Positions 53,957 to 63,152 of a stretch of DNA of 64,000 nt are shown here, piece after piece. Each line of letters starts with the position of its first letter. Within the stretch, counting starts at the first letter, position 1. The stretch comes from JAJDZL01 sp965220665 (GTDB taxonomy: Bacteria > Pseudomonadota > Gammaproteobacteria > Arenicellales > JAJDZL01): NCBI GenBank assembly GCA_965220665.1, contig CBDCQQ010000005.1, positions 1,612,001 through 1,676,000 on the forward strand. The letters run 5' to 3'. The notes beneath the pieces were generated by a model that searched no databases, was not told the DNA's origin, and saw only the letters and a program-made list of their open reading frames with translations. Position numbers and translations under genes: made by a program.

Positions 53957-55726
53957 TTGGATTACGGAACGAGTGCCACTGACCTGCGGCGGCTTATTAA
54001 TAAAGGGAAGAAGCAGGGCTTTCTTACATTTGAAGATGTCAGAGACCATCTTTCTGACTCAATGAATGATGCCGACAGTGTCGAAAACATTATTAGTCTG
54101 CTCCTTGATTTGGATATAGAGGTGTACGATGAAATCCTCAATCCCGAAGACTTTGCCTTAGGTCCAAGAGAACTCGACGACGGCCCCGCAACCGAGGTTG
54201 ACAGTGCTCTCAAGAGCGAGTTAGGCAGCACGACCGATCCCATACGCATGTACATGCGTGAAATGGGCGAATTCGCGCTGTTGACTCGGAGTAAGGAAAT
54301 AGAACTAGCCAGAAAAATCCAGAATGGATTGAAAAAGGCAACCCTCGCAATTTCCAAGTGTCCTGTTGTTTTTGAGTACCTGATGCAACAATTTGATTCG
54401 GTGGAAGCAGGTCAAATCCGTTTCAATGATTTGTGTATTGGAATCAGGAAAAAGTCGAACTTCGTTGCTGCCTCTACCATAAAGAGATCAGACAGTTTGA
54501 GCATTGAGTCAAATGAAAGCGTTACCTTATTCCTCAATGAATTCAAGGCAATTCGACAGCGTTATGATTGGTTAAGACGCGCAGTTCGAAAAGAAGGCAT
54601 TGATAGTTCCAAAGTCATTCGTCACAAGAGGGTATTGCAGAAAAAGTTTTTGGAATTCTCCTTTACCCGACAGCAGCTCGATGAAATTTTCAAATTTATT
54701 CACGAGATCAATGCACAGCGTCGGGAACGGAGCAAGATACTGGAGCAGATCTGCTTGCAGAAAATCAAGTTGCCCAAATCTGAGGTTCTGCCATTGCTGG
54801 AGCATCATCCGCTTCATCGAAATTTGATATTTCTGTTAAAAAACTACGCGACTGACGAGCAAGCTGTTCAAATTGATGACTGTCGAGAAGAATTCGCTGA
54901 AGCCCGAAAGCGGCTGAATTACCTGCAGAACCGTTTGGTGATGCCACTTCACGAGTTCAAGGCAGCATGCCGGGAGATTACGATTGGCGAAACTCGAGCA
55001 AATCAGGCGAAGAAAGAAATGGTTGAAGCCAATCTTCGCTTGGTTGTTTCAATTGCGAAAAAGTACAGCAACCGCGGATTGGGATTCCAGGACCTGATTC
55101 AGGAAGGTAATATCGGATTGATGAAAGCGGTTGATAAATTTGAGTACGAACGTGGTTTCAAGTTTTCAACCTATGCAACATGGTGGGTTCGCCAGGCGAT
55201 TACCCGAGCGTGTGCGGACCAGTCGCGAACGATTCGAGTGCCGGTGCACATGACGCAGACACTGAGCACACTAACTCGAATTCAACGAGAAATCCGGCAA
55301 GAGGAAGGGAGCGAGGCGACAGTTAAGGATCTCGCAGAGCGGATGGAACTCAGTGAGGACAAGATAAGAAAGGTGCTGATGATTCCCAAAGAACCGTTGT
55401 CGATGGAAGCACCTACCGGAGAGGACGAAGAATCGCAGGTTGGAGACTTCATTGAGGACAAAGCCGTTCAATCTCCGGATGATCAGGTAGCGGATACGGG
55501 AATGAAATCTGCAATTGATGCAGCATTAAGTTCTCTGACCGAGCGTGAGTCAAAGGTTTTGAGAATGCGATTTGGGATCGACTCGCGAACAGACCACACA
55601 TTGGAAGAGGTCAGTCAGCAGTTTGAAGTAACGCGTGAGCGTATCCGACAAATTGAAGCAAAAGCGATTCGAAAACTCCGCCATCCGTCGCGATCGAATC
55701 AACTCAAACCGTATATGGATGACTAA
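53957..55726 (+). CDS. rpoD: RNA polymerase sigma-70 factor (RpoD), paralogue 1
   Basis: 589 residues of the principal sigma family. The short region 1.1 (DLRRLINKGKKQGFLTFEDV) is followed by region 1.2 (TTDPIRMYMREMG, from about 93), a non-conserved insert (130-350), region 2 (FSTYATWWVRQAITRACADQSRTIRVPVH), region 3, and region 4.2 (TLEEVSQQFEVTRERIRQIEAKAIRKLRHP). All promoter-recognition helices are complete. A TTG start after GAGAGGGA gives the protein the usual beginning. A second full-length homologue follows 316 bases later. Confidence 0.93.
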   Translation: MDYGTSATDLRRLINKGKKQGFLTFEDVRDHLSDSMNDADSVENIISLLLDLDIEVYDEILNPEDFALGPRELDDGPATEVDSALKSELGSTTDPIRMYMREMGEFALLTRSKEIELARKIQNGLKKATLAISKCPVVFEYLMQQFDSVEAGQIRFNDLCIGIRKKSNFVAASTIKRSDSLSIESNESVTLFLNEFKAIRQRYDWLRRAVRKEGIDSSKVIRHKRVLQKKFLEFSFTRQQLDEIFKFIHEINAQRRERSKILEQICLQKIKLPKSEVLPLLEHHPLHRNLIFLLKNYATDEQAVQIDDCREEFAEARKRLNYLQNRLVMPLHEFKAACREITIGETRANQAKKEMVEANLRLVVSIAKKYSNRGLGFQDLIQEGNIGLMKAVDKFEYERGFKFSTYATWWVRQAITRACADQSRTIRVPVHMTQTLSTLTRIQREIRQEEGSEATVKDLAERMELSEDKIRKVLMIPKEPLSMEAPTGEDEESQVGDFIEDKAVQSPDDQVADTGMKSAIDAALSSLTERESKVLRMRFGIDSRTDHTLEEVSQQFEVTRERIRQIEAKAIRKLRHPSRSNQLKPYMDD

Positions 55727-56042
55727 AAACCGAGCATCATCCGCGATCAATATAACGGACACACAGCCAGCCAAAAACAAATTCAAACGCTGTACACCGG
55801 TTTGATACTCCTCACCTAGTGCGTTTTGATGGTCAGAAAATACTTACTCAACGCAAAAGTTGCTGTATAGGGCTTGAAATTTCACCATCAGTTGTTATCT
55901 AATACGCGTTTACGTAACGCAAATCGTAAAAAATAAATACATACGTGACCAAGCGAGTTTTCGTTTGGTCGTTGTTTATATATAGATTACGAATTCACAA
56001 ACGTAGTCAATAGAAAATTTACCACTTTTTGAGATGGAATAG
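55727..56042. other. Intergenic region between the sigma factor genes
   Basis: 316 bases without a gene. It has AT-rich segments (TTTATATATAG near 55976) that could be promoter elements. An interrupted palindrome GCGTT-TACGT-AACGC lies at 55906-55920. No terminator for the first gene is obvious. The second sigma gene can therefore be controlled separately. Confidence 0.5.
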
Positions 56043-57848
56043 TTGGGGTATAGAAAGTTGGAAGGCACCACCAAGGAAGTAGAAGATAAAAGTTGGTTAA
56101 GAAGCCTGATATTCAAGGGTAAACGTACAGGGTATCTGACCTACGAAGAAATTACGGACATCCTTCCGGATTCGATGAGTGGTACCAACGACATTGTACG
56201 TACCATTGATCTGCTGACCAGTCTTGATATTGAAGTTTGTGATGAAGCTCCACATCCGGACAGTCTGATCCTGCAAGCCGATGACGTTGTTGACGAAGAG
56301 GATGTAGCCGAGGAAGCAGAAGAAGTTCTCAAGAGCGATTTTGGCAGTACAACCGATCCGATTCGAATGTACATGCGGGAGATGGGCCAGATTGATCTTT
56401 TGACCCGCGCTCAGGAAATTGAACTGGCCAAACAGATTGAAGCCGGTCTCAATCAAGCTCAGGAAGCACTCTCAGAGTGCCCTTTCATCATGCGTCAGTT
56501 GCTCGAAAGATTTGGGTTGGTTCTGTCTAAGCGCTTACGTTTTACAGAACTATGTACCGGCATTGGGCTGGATACAGAATACATTGATGCCAAGAGCGTT
56601 AAAGTAAAACCGGAGAATCAGGATGGCACCAATGAAGTTCTTTTCACCGTATGCCAGGAATTCGACCGAATTGAACAGCGAATCAAGTGGCTAAGTGCGA
56701 GAATTCGAGAGGAAGATATAGACAGCAAAAAAGCCAGTGATCACCGCGTAGTCCTGAAGAATAAATTCAACCGATTTGTATTTGGTCGCAGGCATTATGA
56801 CTTGATGTTTGATCTGATGCATGTGATGGATGGGGAGCGCAAAGAGAGATACAGGAATCTAGAAAGCGTTTTACTCCACAAAGCGCGTATCGAACGTCGT
56901 CAGTTTCAGGTGATTGTCACAAATTCCGCAACGCACAGAAATCTAATTGCTTTGCTAAAAAATGTGTGTACAGAAGAGCAGGCGGAAGCAGTTGAGCGCT
57001 ATCGGATTGACATTCTGGAAGCACGCGAGCAGATTATTCGCTTCGAGAAGCGGCTTGGAATGTCACTGGATCATTTCAAGCAGGTGTACCCACAGGTGCG
57101 TAGCGCTGAGTATCAGGCCAATAAGGCCAAAGGCGAAATGATTGAGGCCAATCTAAGGTTGGTGGTGTCGATTGCCAAGAAGTACAACAATCGTGGGCTC
57201 GATCTTCAAGATTTGATTCAGGAAGGCAACATCGGCTTGATGAAAGCAGTTGACAAATACGAGCACGAATTGGGCTTTAAGTTTTCAACATACGCTACAT
57301 GGTGGATTCGCCAGGCGATTACGCGAGCCTGCGGAGACCAATCTCGTACGATTCGGGTACCGGTTCACATGATTCAGACATTGAGTGCACTGAATCGGAT
57401 TCAGCGAGAAATACGGCAGGAAGAAAGCCGCGAAGCGACGGTAGACGAACTGGCTGAAAAAATGGAAGTTACCGAAGAGAAAGTTCACAAGGTTCTGAAT
57501 ATTCCAAAGGAGCCTTTGTCTATGGAAGCGCCAACTGGTGAAGATGAGGACTCAAGCCTACTTGATATTATTGAAGATAAATCTGCAACCAACCCGCTGG
57601 AAGACGCGATCAAATCGGGATTGCAGTCTGCTGTAGAAGCCATGCTGAACTCTCTGTCCGATCGGGAGGCGGTTGTATTGAGAATGCGATATGGCATTGG
57701 AATGCCGACCGACTATACGCTTGAAGAGGTCGGCCAGCAGTTCGGTGTAACTCGCGAACGCGTTCGACAGATCGAAAAAAGTGGACTTCGAAAGTTGCGC
57801 CACCCATCACGAGCTGTCAACCTTCACCCCTACATTCACGCGCAGTAA
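56043..57848 (+). CDS. RNA polymerase sigma-70 factor (RpoD), paralogue 2
   Basis: 601 residues, full-length group 1 sigma with regions 1.1 (KGKRTGYLTYEEI), 1.2 (TTDPIRMYMREMGQIDLLTR), the non-conserved insert, region 2 (FSTYATWWIRQAITRACGDQSRTIRVPVH), 3 and 4.2 (TLEEVGQQFGVTRERVRQIEKSGLRKLRHP). Regions 2.4 and 4.2 are almost the same as in paralogue 1, but the N-terminal half and the insert differ widely. Just after the 4.2 recognition helix the usual RIRQIEAKA is RVRQIEKSG. Start uncertain: TTG at 56043 or TTG at 56058. It could be an alternative housekeeping sigma. Confidence 0.9.
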   Translation: MGYRKLEGTTKEVEDKSWLRSLIFKGKRTGYLTYEEITDILPDSMSGTNDIVRTIDLLTSLDIEVCDEAPHPDSLILQADDVVDEEDVAEEAEEVLKSDFGSTTDPIRMYMREMGQIDLLTRAQEIELAKQIEAGLNQAQEALSECPFIMRQLLERFGLVLSKRLRFTELCTGIGLDTEYIDAKSVKVKPENQDGTNEVLFTVCQEFDRIEQRIKWLSARIREEDIDSKKASDHRVVLKNKFNRFVFGRRHYDLMFDLMHVMDGERKERYRNLESVLLHKARIERRQFQVIVTNSATHRNLIALLKNVCTEEQAEAVERYRIDILEAREQIIRFEKRLGMSLDHFKQVYPQVRSAEYQANKAKGEMIEANLRLVVSIAKKYNNRGLDLQDLIQEGNIGLMKAVDKYEHELGFKFSTYATWWIRQAITRACGDQSRTIRVPVHMIQTLSALNRIQREIRQEESREATVDELAEKMEVTEEKVHKVLNIPKEPLSMEAPTGEDEDSSLLDIIEDKSATNPLEDAIKSGLQSAVEAMLNSLSDREAVVLRMRYGIGMPTDYTLEEVGQQFGVTRERVRQIEKSGLRKLRHPSRAVNLHPYIHAQ

Positions 57849-57887
57849 GTTTCAGAATACTACATCCCTCTCTATGGGATGAATTTA

Positions 57888-57917
57888 CCTGAAGTTTCAG
57901 GTTTCGGAAACTTCAGG
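57888..57917. terminator. Hairpin after rpoD paralogue 2
   Basis: Perfect 11-bp stem CCTGAAGTTTC / GAAACTTCAGG with an 8-nt loop, 40 bases past the sigma gene stop. No T-run follows (GTTGACTC), so it may be a 3'-end-stabilising structure or a Rho-assisted end, not a classical terminator. Confidence 0.45.
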
Positions 57918-57942
57918 TTGACTCAAACTCGCCAAAGTTGCG

Positions 57943-57971
57943 TTGACACACAACTCTCATTCATTTATATT
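57943..57971 (+). promoter_or_regulatory. Near-consensus sigma-70 promoter of the amino-acid transporter
   Basis: TTGACA at 57943-57948, a 17-nt spacer, and TATATT at 57966-57971. Predicted start near 57978, giving a leader of about 88 nt to the ATG at 58066. This is the best sigma-70 match I found in the window and predicts high expression of the binding protein. Confidence 0.75.
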
Positions 57972-58065
57972 CAACAGTTCTTTACATCATTGTGCACGTT
58001 ACTTTCACTCCATTGTGAATTTGATTCACGTGCACAAATTCAAGAATTAAATCGGAGATAAGGGA

Positions 58066-58911
58066 ATGAATACTTTTGTAAAAAAACTGCTGCTTGCGGG
58101 TGCTGCTTCAATCCTGATGTTTGGCTCTGTATCGGTTAGTGCCGCACAGTGTACCAATGAAGTCTGGAACAAAGTTATGAGCCGCGGAAAATTGGTAGTG
58201 GGAGTCAAGGCCGACTATAAACCTTGGGGATATCGCGATGAAAGCGGAAGCATCGTTGGTATGGAAGTCGATATGGCGGAGTTGGTCGCTGATGCGATGG
58301 GTGTCGAACTTGAAACTGTGGCAGTGCAATCCTCCAATCGCATGCAGTTTCTTGAGCAGGGCAAAATCGACATGATGATTGCCACGATGTCTGACCGACC
58401 TGATCGACGCAAAATTGTTGGCATTACCCAGCCCAACTATTACACATCAGGTACCAATGTTTTGTCACCGAGAGCCTTGTCGCTGTCAAACTGGGAAGAC
58501 TTGAGAGGTAAACCCGTATGCGGTAAGCAGGGTGCGTTCTACAACAAAATTGTCAATGAGCGTTATGGTGCGGATATCGTTGCCTTCACTGGTAATGCAG
58601 AAGCGAAACAGGCCCTTCGCGACAAGAAGTGCATCGCTTGGGTTTATGACGACTCCTCAATCATGTCAGACCTTTCCTCTGGCAACTGGGATGAATTTGA
58701 AATGCCATTGGCCAGCGAAGATGATAATCCGTGGGGATTGGCAGTACCTTTGGGCGAGAAGGATTGCGTCTTCGGAAACTTCATGTCTGGTTTGACTTAC
58801 AACTGGCACCAATCCGGAAAGTTGATTGAACTGGAAGCGAAGTGGGGCATTCAAGCGACACAATACCTGAAAGACAAGAGCGCTCAGTACGCAGACTGGA
58901 TTCAGGAATAA
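58066..58911 (+). CDS. Polar amino-acid ABC transporter substrate-binding protein
   Basis: 281 residues. Signal peptide (KKLLLAGAASILMFGSVSVSA), then the family 3 binding-protein fold: GKLVVGVKADYKPWGYRDE, GMEVDMAELVADAMG, DMMIATMSDRPDRRKIVGIT. It is periplasmic and binds an amino acid or similar ligand. GGAGATAAGGGA precedes the ATG. A strong hairpin follows the gene, so it should exceed the permease mRNAs. Confidence 0.9.
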   Translation: MNTFVKKLLLAGAASILMFGSVSVSAAQCTNEVWNKVMSRGKLVVGVKADYKPWGYRDESGSIVGMEVDMAELVADAMGVELETVAVQSSNRMQFLEQGKIDMMIATMSDRPDRRKIVGITQPNYYTSGTNVLSPRALSLSNWEDLRGKPVCGKQGAFYNKIVNERYGADIVAFTGNAEAKQALRDKKCIAWVYDDSSIMSDLSSGNWDEFEMPLASEDDNPWGLAVPLGEKDCVFGNFMSGLTYNWHQSGKLIELEAKWGIQATQYLKDKSAQYADWIQE

Positions 58912-58927
58912 TCTGACACGCATCAAT

Positions 58928-58960
58928 AAACCGGGGTGGTGTTTCTAACTACCCCGGTTT
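58928..58960 (+). terminator. Terminator/attenuator after the amino-acid binding protein gene
   Basis: 13-bp stem with one wobble (AAACCGGGGTGGT / ACTACCCCGGTTT), 7-nt loop, then ATTTGTCT. It lies between the binding protein and the first permease. Partial termination would favour the binding protein. Confidence 0.7.
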
Positions 58961-59000
58961 ATTTGTCTAATCTGCACGTAGAATGCTTGATTGAGCAGCT

Positions 59001-59753
59001 ATGAATGCGTTTCAGCAGTTTTTCTATGATGTTTCGGCGGATCATCCACGCTGGAATTTCATTTTTTTCTACGATCCGGTCCAAACTGACCGAGTATTGA
59101 CCGGGTTGTGGACGACGATTCAACTTTCGGTTACATGCGTCATCCTGAGTGTGATTGTCGGACTCATCGGAGCGTGGTTGCAAGGTGCTCAGTCTCGCCT
59201 TATTCGAGCCATCGTTCAGGGTTACATCCAGTTCTTTCGAAACACGCCTCCGCTGATTCAGCTGCTGTTTTTCTACTTTGCCCTGGGCCAGTTCACGCCC
59301 ACCTATTCCCCAGACGGCTGGTTGGAGATTCCAATTATTTCCAATGTCGGTTGGGCGATTATTTCTCTTTCATTTTTCGCTGCATCCTTTAACGTTGAGA
59401 TTTTTAGGGCCGGAATTGAAGCGGTACCGGATTCGACTAAAGAAGCGTCAGAATCGTTGGGGATGAGTCGGTTCCAGACGTTCATCTACGTTGTATTTCC
59501 ACTGGCGTTTCGCGTCAGTCTGCCAGCACTGAACAATAACCTTGTCAATCTTGTGAAAACAACGACGCAGGCGCTGGCAATCGCAGTACCGGAACTGCTT
59601 TATCAGATGGTAAGCATCTACAATGACTATTCAACTGCGCAGAATGCCTGCATGGTGGTGTTGTTCATTGTTTACATCGTGCTAGTTGGTGTACTCGTGA
59701 TGGGCATGAATGCCTGGGAGCGTTCTGCAAGAATACCAGGGTACGGCCAATGA
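59001..59753 (+). CDS. Polar amino-acid ABC transporter permease 1
   Basis: 250 residues of the HisM/GlnP permease family with about five membrane segments. Typical features are TGLWTTIQLSVTCVILSVIVG near residue 34, YIQFFRNTPPLIQLLFFYF, and the EAA loop STKEASESLGMSRFQTFIYVVFP. It overlaps the second permease by 4 nt. It forms half of the channel. Confidence 0.9.
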   Translation: MNAFQQFFYDVSADHPRWNFIFFYDPVQTDRVLTGLWTTIQLSVTCVILSVIVGLIGAWLQGAQSRLIRAIVQGYIQFFRNTPPLIQLLFFYFALGQFTPTYSPDGWLEIPIISNVGWAIISLSFFAASFNVEIFRAGIEAVPDSTKEASESLGMSRFQTFIYVVFPLAFRVSLPALNNNLVNLVKTTTQALAIAVPELLYQMVSIYNDYSTAQNACMVVLFIVYIVLVGVLVMGMNAWERSARIPGYGQ

Positions 59754-60661
59754 GATCTCGCATTCGACCAATTCCTGGAATCAACTCCGGTCATCCGATT
59801 CCGAGTACAGATCTGCCAGTTTTGAAGCCCTTCCGGATCGCTATTTCTGGACATGCGTCGGATGTGAAATTCAGCCGCTGGTTGGAAGGTCTGAGTCCGA
59901 AAGCCGTGCTGACAGTAGCACTGATTCCGTTAGTTTGGCCTTTTGTGGTGTTTGCACAGGGTGGCTATACAACGGCCGATGCATTTGAAGCATTGTGGCG
60001 CTGGCTGCCATTTTTGGTTTCACATGGATTTGCGTTGAATATTCTGATTAGCTTTTTTACTATGCTTATCGGAACTATTGCCGGCATTCTGGTAGGCTTG
60101 GGTCAAGTCTCGCCGTTTCGACTGTTGTCTAAATTCTGCTGGTTTATTACACAGCTTTTTCGTAATTCTCCGTGGTTAGTCCTGTTGTTTATTGTGATGC
60201 TGGCCTTCCCGTTCGAGATTGAAATCGCTGGTCAGATTTTTCTGATTCCAGACTGGATCAAAGCAGTTTTTGGACTATCTTTGCCGATCATGGCCAACAT
60301 TTCAGAAATTGTTCGAGGTGGCATTCAGTCCGTTCAGACAGGGCAGTGGGAAGCAGCGGAGTCCTTGGCATTTACACGCCGACAGACTCTGTGGCAAATT
60401 ATCCTACCTCAGTGCTTCAAACGCATGATCCCACCATGGATGAATTGGTATGCCATTCTGACGATGGCAACTCCGCTTGTATCACTACTTGGAGTCGAAG
60501 AGCTGGTAACACTGTCAAGACAGGCGATGGAAGCTGAGGATAACCATCCTGAGCTATTGATGCCATTTTTCGGATTTGCATTGGTGATATTTTTTCTATA
60601 TTGTTATCCCATTGCCAAATGGACTGTTCGTCTTGAACAGAAATTCGCAATCAAGACCTAA
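59750..60661 (+). CDS. Polar amino-acid ABC transporter permease 2
   Basis: 303 residues of the same permease family. The first 45 residues are hydrophilic and proline-rich (RIRPIPGINSGHPIPSTDLP), an extension found in the AapM/BztC-like group. The EAA loop is GQWEAAESLAFTRRQTLWQIILP, and FRNSPWLVLLFIVML matches the family. It pairs with permease 1 and with the ATPase encoded 21 nt downstream. Confidence 0.88.
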   Translation: MRSRIRPIPGINSGHPIPSTDLPVLKPFRIAISGHASDVKFSRWLEGLSPKAVLTVALIPLVWPFVVFAQGGYTTADAFEALWRWLPFLVSHGFALNILISFFTMLIGTIAGILVGLGQVSPFRLLSKFCWFITQLFRNSPWLVLLFIVMLAFPFEIEIAGQIFLIPDWIKAVFGLSLPIMANISEIVRGGIQSVQTGQWEAAESLAFTRRQTLWQIILPQCFKRMIPPWMNWYAILTMATPLVSLLGVEELVTLSRQAMEAEDNHPELLMPFFGFALVIFFLYCYPIAKWTVRLEQKFAIKT

Positions 60662-60682
60662 ACCAATAATCGGTGATTCGAT

Positions 60683-61438
60683 ATGAATAACCAAAACTGG
60701 ACCCCAGATCAGCCAATCGTTTCGATTCGCGACTTGCATAAAGCATTTGGTGATCTCGAAGTTCTTAAAGGTGTGTCGCTAGATGTGATGAAAGGCGAGG
60801 TCATTTGCATCATTGGGCCATCAGGGTCTGGTAAGTCAACGCTGATTCGCTGTATCAACGCATTGAACCCTATCAACTCGGGATCCATACTTGTCGAAGG
60901 TCAGGAAGTTCATGATCCGAGTCTGGATAAACTGGAACTTAGAAAAAAAGTTGGCATGGTATTCCAACAGTACAACCTGTTTCCGCACAAAACAGCACTG
61001 CAAAATGTCATGATGGCACCGCTAAAAGTGTTGAAACGACCAAAGGATGAGGTCGAAAAGCACGCCCGGCAGTTGATGGCAAGGGTCAATTTGCAAGGAA
61101 AAGAAGACAGCTTTCCTGGCGAGTTATCAGGCGGACAGCAGCAACGGGTCGCAATAGCCCGTTCACTCGCGATGAATCCGAAAGTCATGCTGTTTGACGA
61201 AGTCACTGCTGCACTTGATCCCGAAACAGTGAAAGAAGTGTTGTTGGCGATCAAGGATCTTGCACAAAGCGGCATGACCTGCATACTTGTAACCCATGAA
61301 ATGGGATTTGCACGAGAGATTGCTGATCACATCTATTTCACCGACCGAGGAGTAATAGTTGAACATGGGCCGCCTGCTACATTCTTCACTGAGGCTAAAG
61401 ACCCTCGAACACAGGAATTTTTGAGTCAAATCCTATAG
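60683..61438 (+). CDS. Polar amino-acid ABC transporter ATP-binding protein
   Basis: 251 residues, GlnQ/HisP type. Walker A is IIGPSGSGKSTLIRC, the Q-loop GMVFQQYNLFPHKTAL, the signature LSGGQQQRVAIARSL, and Walker B VMLFDEVTAALDPE. It is the last gene of the four-gene transporter operon. A weak hairpin (TTCTGTC/GACAGAA at 61473-61492) follows. Confidence 0.93.
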   Translation: MNNQNWTPDQPIVSIRDLHKAFGDLEVLKGVSLDVMKGEVICIIGPSGSGKSTLIRCINALNPINSGSILVEGQEVHDPSLDKLELRKKVGMVFQQYNLFPHKTALQNVMMAPLKVLKRPKDEVEKHARQLMARVNLQGKEDSFPGELSGGQQQRVAIARSLAMNPKVMLFDEVTAALDPETVKEVLLAIKDLAQSGMTCILVTHEMGFAREIADHIYFTDRGVIVEHGPPATFFTEAKDPRTQEFLSQIL

Positions 61439-61673
61439 CTTGAAGTTTTCCACAAGCTAATGGTTTAACAGGTTCTGTCTAATTGGACAGAATCAACAAT
61501 TGAAAGGTTGATTTCCGACTGGTACAACCAGGTGTTTCTGGATCTGGAGTCATTCTGATTCCAAAAACCTCCCAGCCAGAAGATTTGCGGTTACAATCCT
61601 GAATAACAGGTAGATAAACACAAAACTGCCTATTCGATTTAATCGCGCGCCAAGATTTGCGCTGGAGGTTGAT

Positions 61674-62723
61674 ATGAATCGAACAATTCAGTCGTCAACA
61701 ACTTTCCTGTTCGCACGGAAAATTTCCATACTACTTTTTATCCTCCTTCCTTTCTCTGTCTCTGTAGCGCAGGAGTCAAGTGACAAGGTTGAAGAAACTT
61801 TAAACGCTGTAGTCGGTCTTCGTGCTGAAGTTCCCGATGATGCCAGGACTGCATTCGCTCTGGGTACGATGCGAGAGGGTAATGGAATTGTGATTGATGA
61901 TGATGGACTGATATTGACAATTGGCTATCTTATTATGGAAGCGTCTGACATCCAGGTTACAGACAGCCACGGGCAGTTTGTACCCGCCGAGATGGTGGCT
62001 TACGATTACAACAGTGGATTTGGAATGGTGAGATCCACGCAGCCACTGGGCATCAAAGGCATTCCCCTTGGAGATTCATCTATGCTTTCACCTGGCGATC
62101 CGACGCTGATCCTGTCCAATTACGGTCCTGATTTCATGCAAGTCGCTCAGGTTGTCGACAGAAGAGAATTTCCAGGTTACTGGGAATATCTGCTGGACCG
62201 GGCTATCTTTACCGCTCCACCATTTAGTGGATTCGGAGGTGCTGCGCTGATCAACACTCAGGGTGAGTTGGTTGGAGTTGGCTCGTTGATGGTGCATGAT
62301 GCAGTAACCGGATCACGACCGACTCCAGGCAATATGTTTGTTCCGATTAACCTGCTAAAGCCAATATATGATGACCTGCTGCAGTACGGACGCGACACGG
62401 CAGATTCAAGACCGTGGCTGGGTGTCTATACAGCAGTTGACCGCGGACACCTGTTCATCTATCGAATTGCGCCAGACGGTCCGGCTGAAACGGCAGGACT
62501 CAGGCCAAATGACATCATAGTTGCAGTCAATGGCAATTCGGTATCAGATATGGCCGAATTTTTACGAGAAGTGTGGGCCTCCGGCCCCGTGGGTGTCGAT
62601 GTTCGCATTTCAGTGGTCAGAGCGGGAGGATTAACCGAAATTGTAGTGAAGTCTGGAGATCGATATGAGTGGCTAAAGATACTGCCGGGTTCGAAGTATT
62701 CAGCGATGCTTCGACTGCACTGA
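61674..62723 (+). CDS. HtrA/DegP-like protein without catalytic residues, with PDZ domain
   Basis: 349 residues. Signal peptide (ISILLFILLPFSVSVAQ), trypsin-like domain (about 45-235) and PDZ domain (about 245-335: LFIYRIAPDGPAETAGLRPNDIIVAVNG). Aligned to DegP, the catalytic His falls on Tyr85 (GLILTIGYLIMEAS against TNNHVV), the Asp on Gly115 (DYNSGFGMV), and the Ser on Phe187 (SGFGGAALIN against GNSGGALVN). All three are gone while the fold motifs remain, so it looks like an inactive periplasmic binding or chaperone-like homologue. Start ATG with GGAGG upstream. Confidence 0.85.
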   Translation: MNRTIQSSTTFLFARKISILLFILLPFSVSVAQESSDKVEETLNAVVGLRAEVPDDARTAFALGTMREGNGIVIDDDGLILTIGYLIMEASDIQVTDSHGQFVPAEMVAYDYNSGFGMVRSTQPLGIKGIPLGDSSMLSPGDPTLILSNYGPDFMQVAQVVDRREFPGYWEYLLDRAIFTAPPFSGFGGAALINTQGELVGVGSLMVHDAVTGSRPTPGNMFVPINLLKPIYDDLLQYGRDTADSRPWLGVYTAVDRGHLFIYRIAPDGPAETAGLRPNDIIVAVNGNSVSDMAEFLREVWASGPVGVDVRISVVRAGGLTEIVVKSGDRYEWLKILPGSKYSAMLRLH

Positions 62724-62817
62724 TGGTCAGTCGTATTGCCGGCCATGGTGACTAATCCACAAGGGGTGTGGTTCATCGACACGCTGGCTGAAAAGGGGTG
62801 CAAACTTCAGACTTCCA

Positions 62818-62979
62818 TGCTCGCATTCCCAGGCTTATACGGCATTTTCAAAGCCGAGGATCACAATGCCTCAGATCGGTTCAATAACCGCTTTGGTCAA
62901 TGTCGATGGCATGACCCATCAGGATGCAGCGGCAACATGGCTCGCTGGCAACAGAAAGAAGTCTTTGGATTTACCCTAG
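62818..62979 (+). pseudogene. Fragment resembling a glycine-betaine-type binding protein C-terminus
   Basis: Reading in frame with 62818, the translation contains QAYTAFSKPRITMPQIGSI then TALVNVDGMTHQDAAATWLA and stops at 62979. The helix-turn AFS-x-PQIG and VDGMT-x-DAA-x-WLA look like the end of OpuAC-type substrate-binding proteins. There is no start signal or upstream domain, so it is probably a truncated remnant. A 104-codon frame in another register (62736-63050) overlaps it and looks less meaningful. Confidence 0.45.
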
Positions 62980-63152
62980 TCCGCGTCTTATATCCTGTAG
63001 GGCAAGAATTGTACATCGTGCACCCTAGCCCAATCACAGTATGCCAATAGATTCCAATAATCAATTGGCAAAGCATTAAAATTTGCTGGATTGTGCATGA
63101 ATGAATTTATGTAAAATCGAAAATAATTGAGTAAACATTAGGAGTGAAAAGA

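Noticed and set aside
62736..63050. 104-codon frame after the HtrA-like gene
   Set aside because: Its register is out of phase with the only recognisable homology there (62818-62979), and it has no ribosome-binding site.
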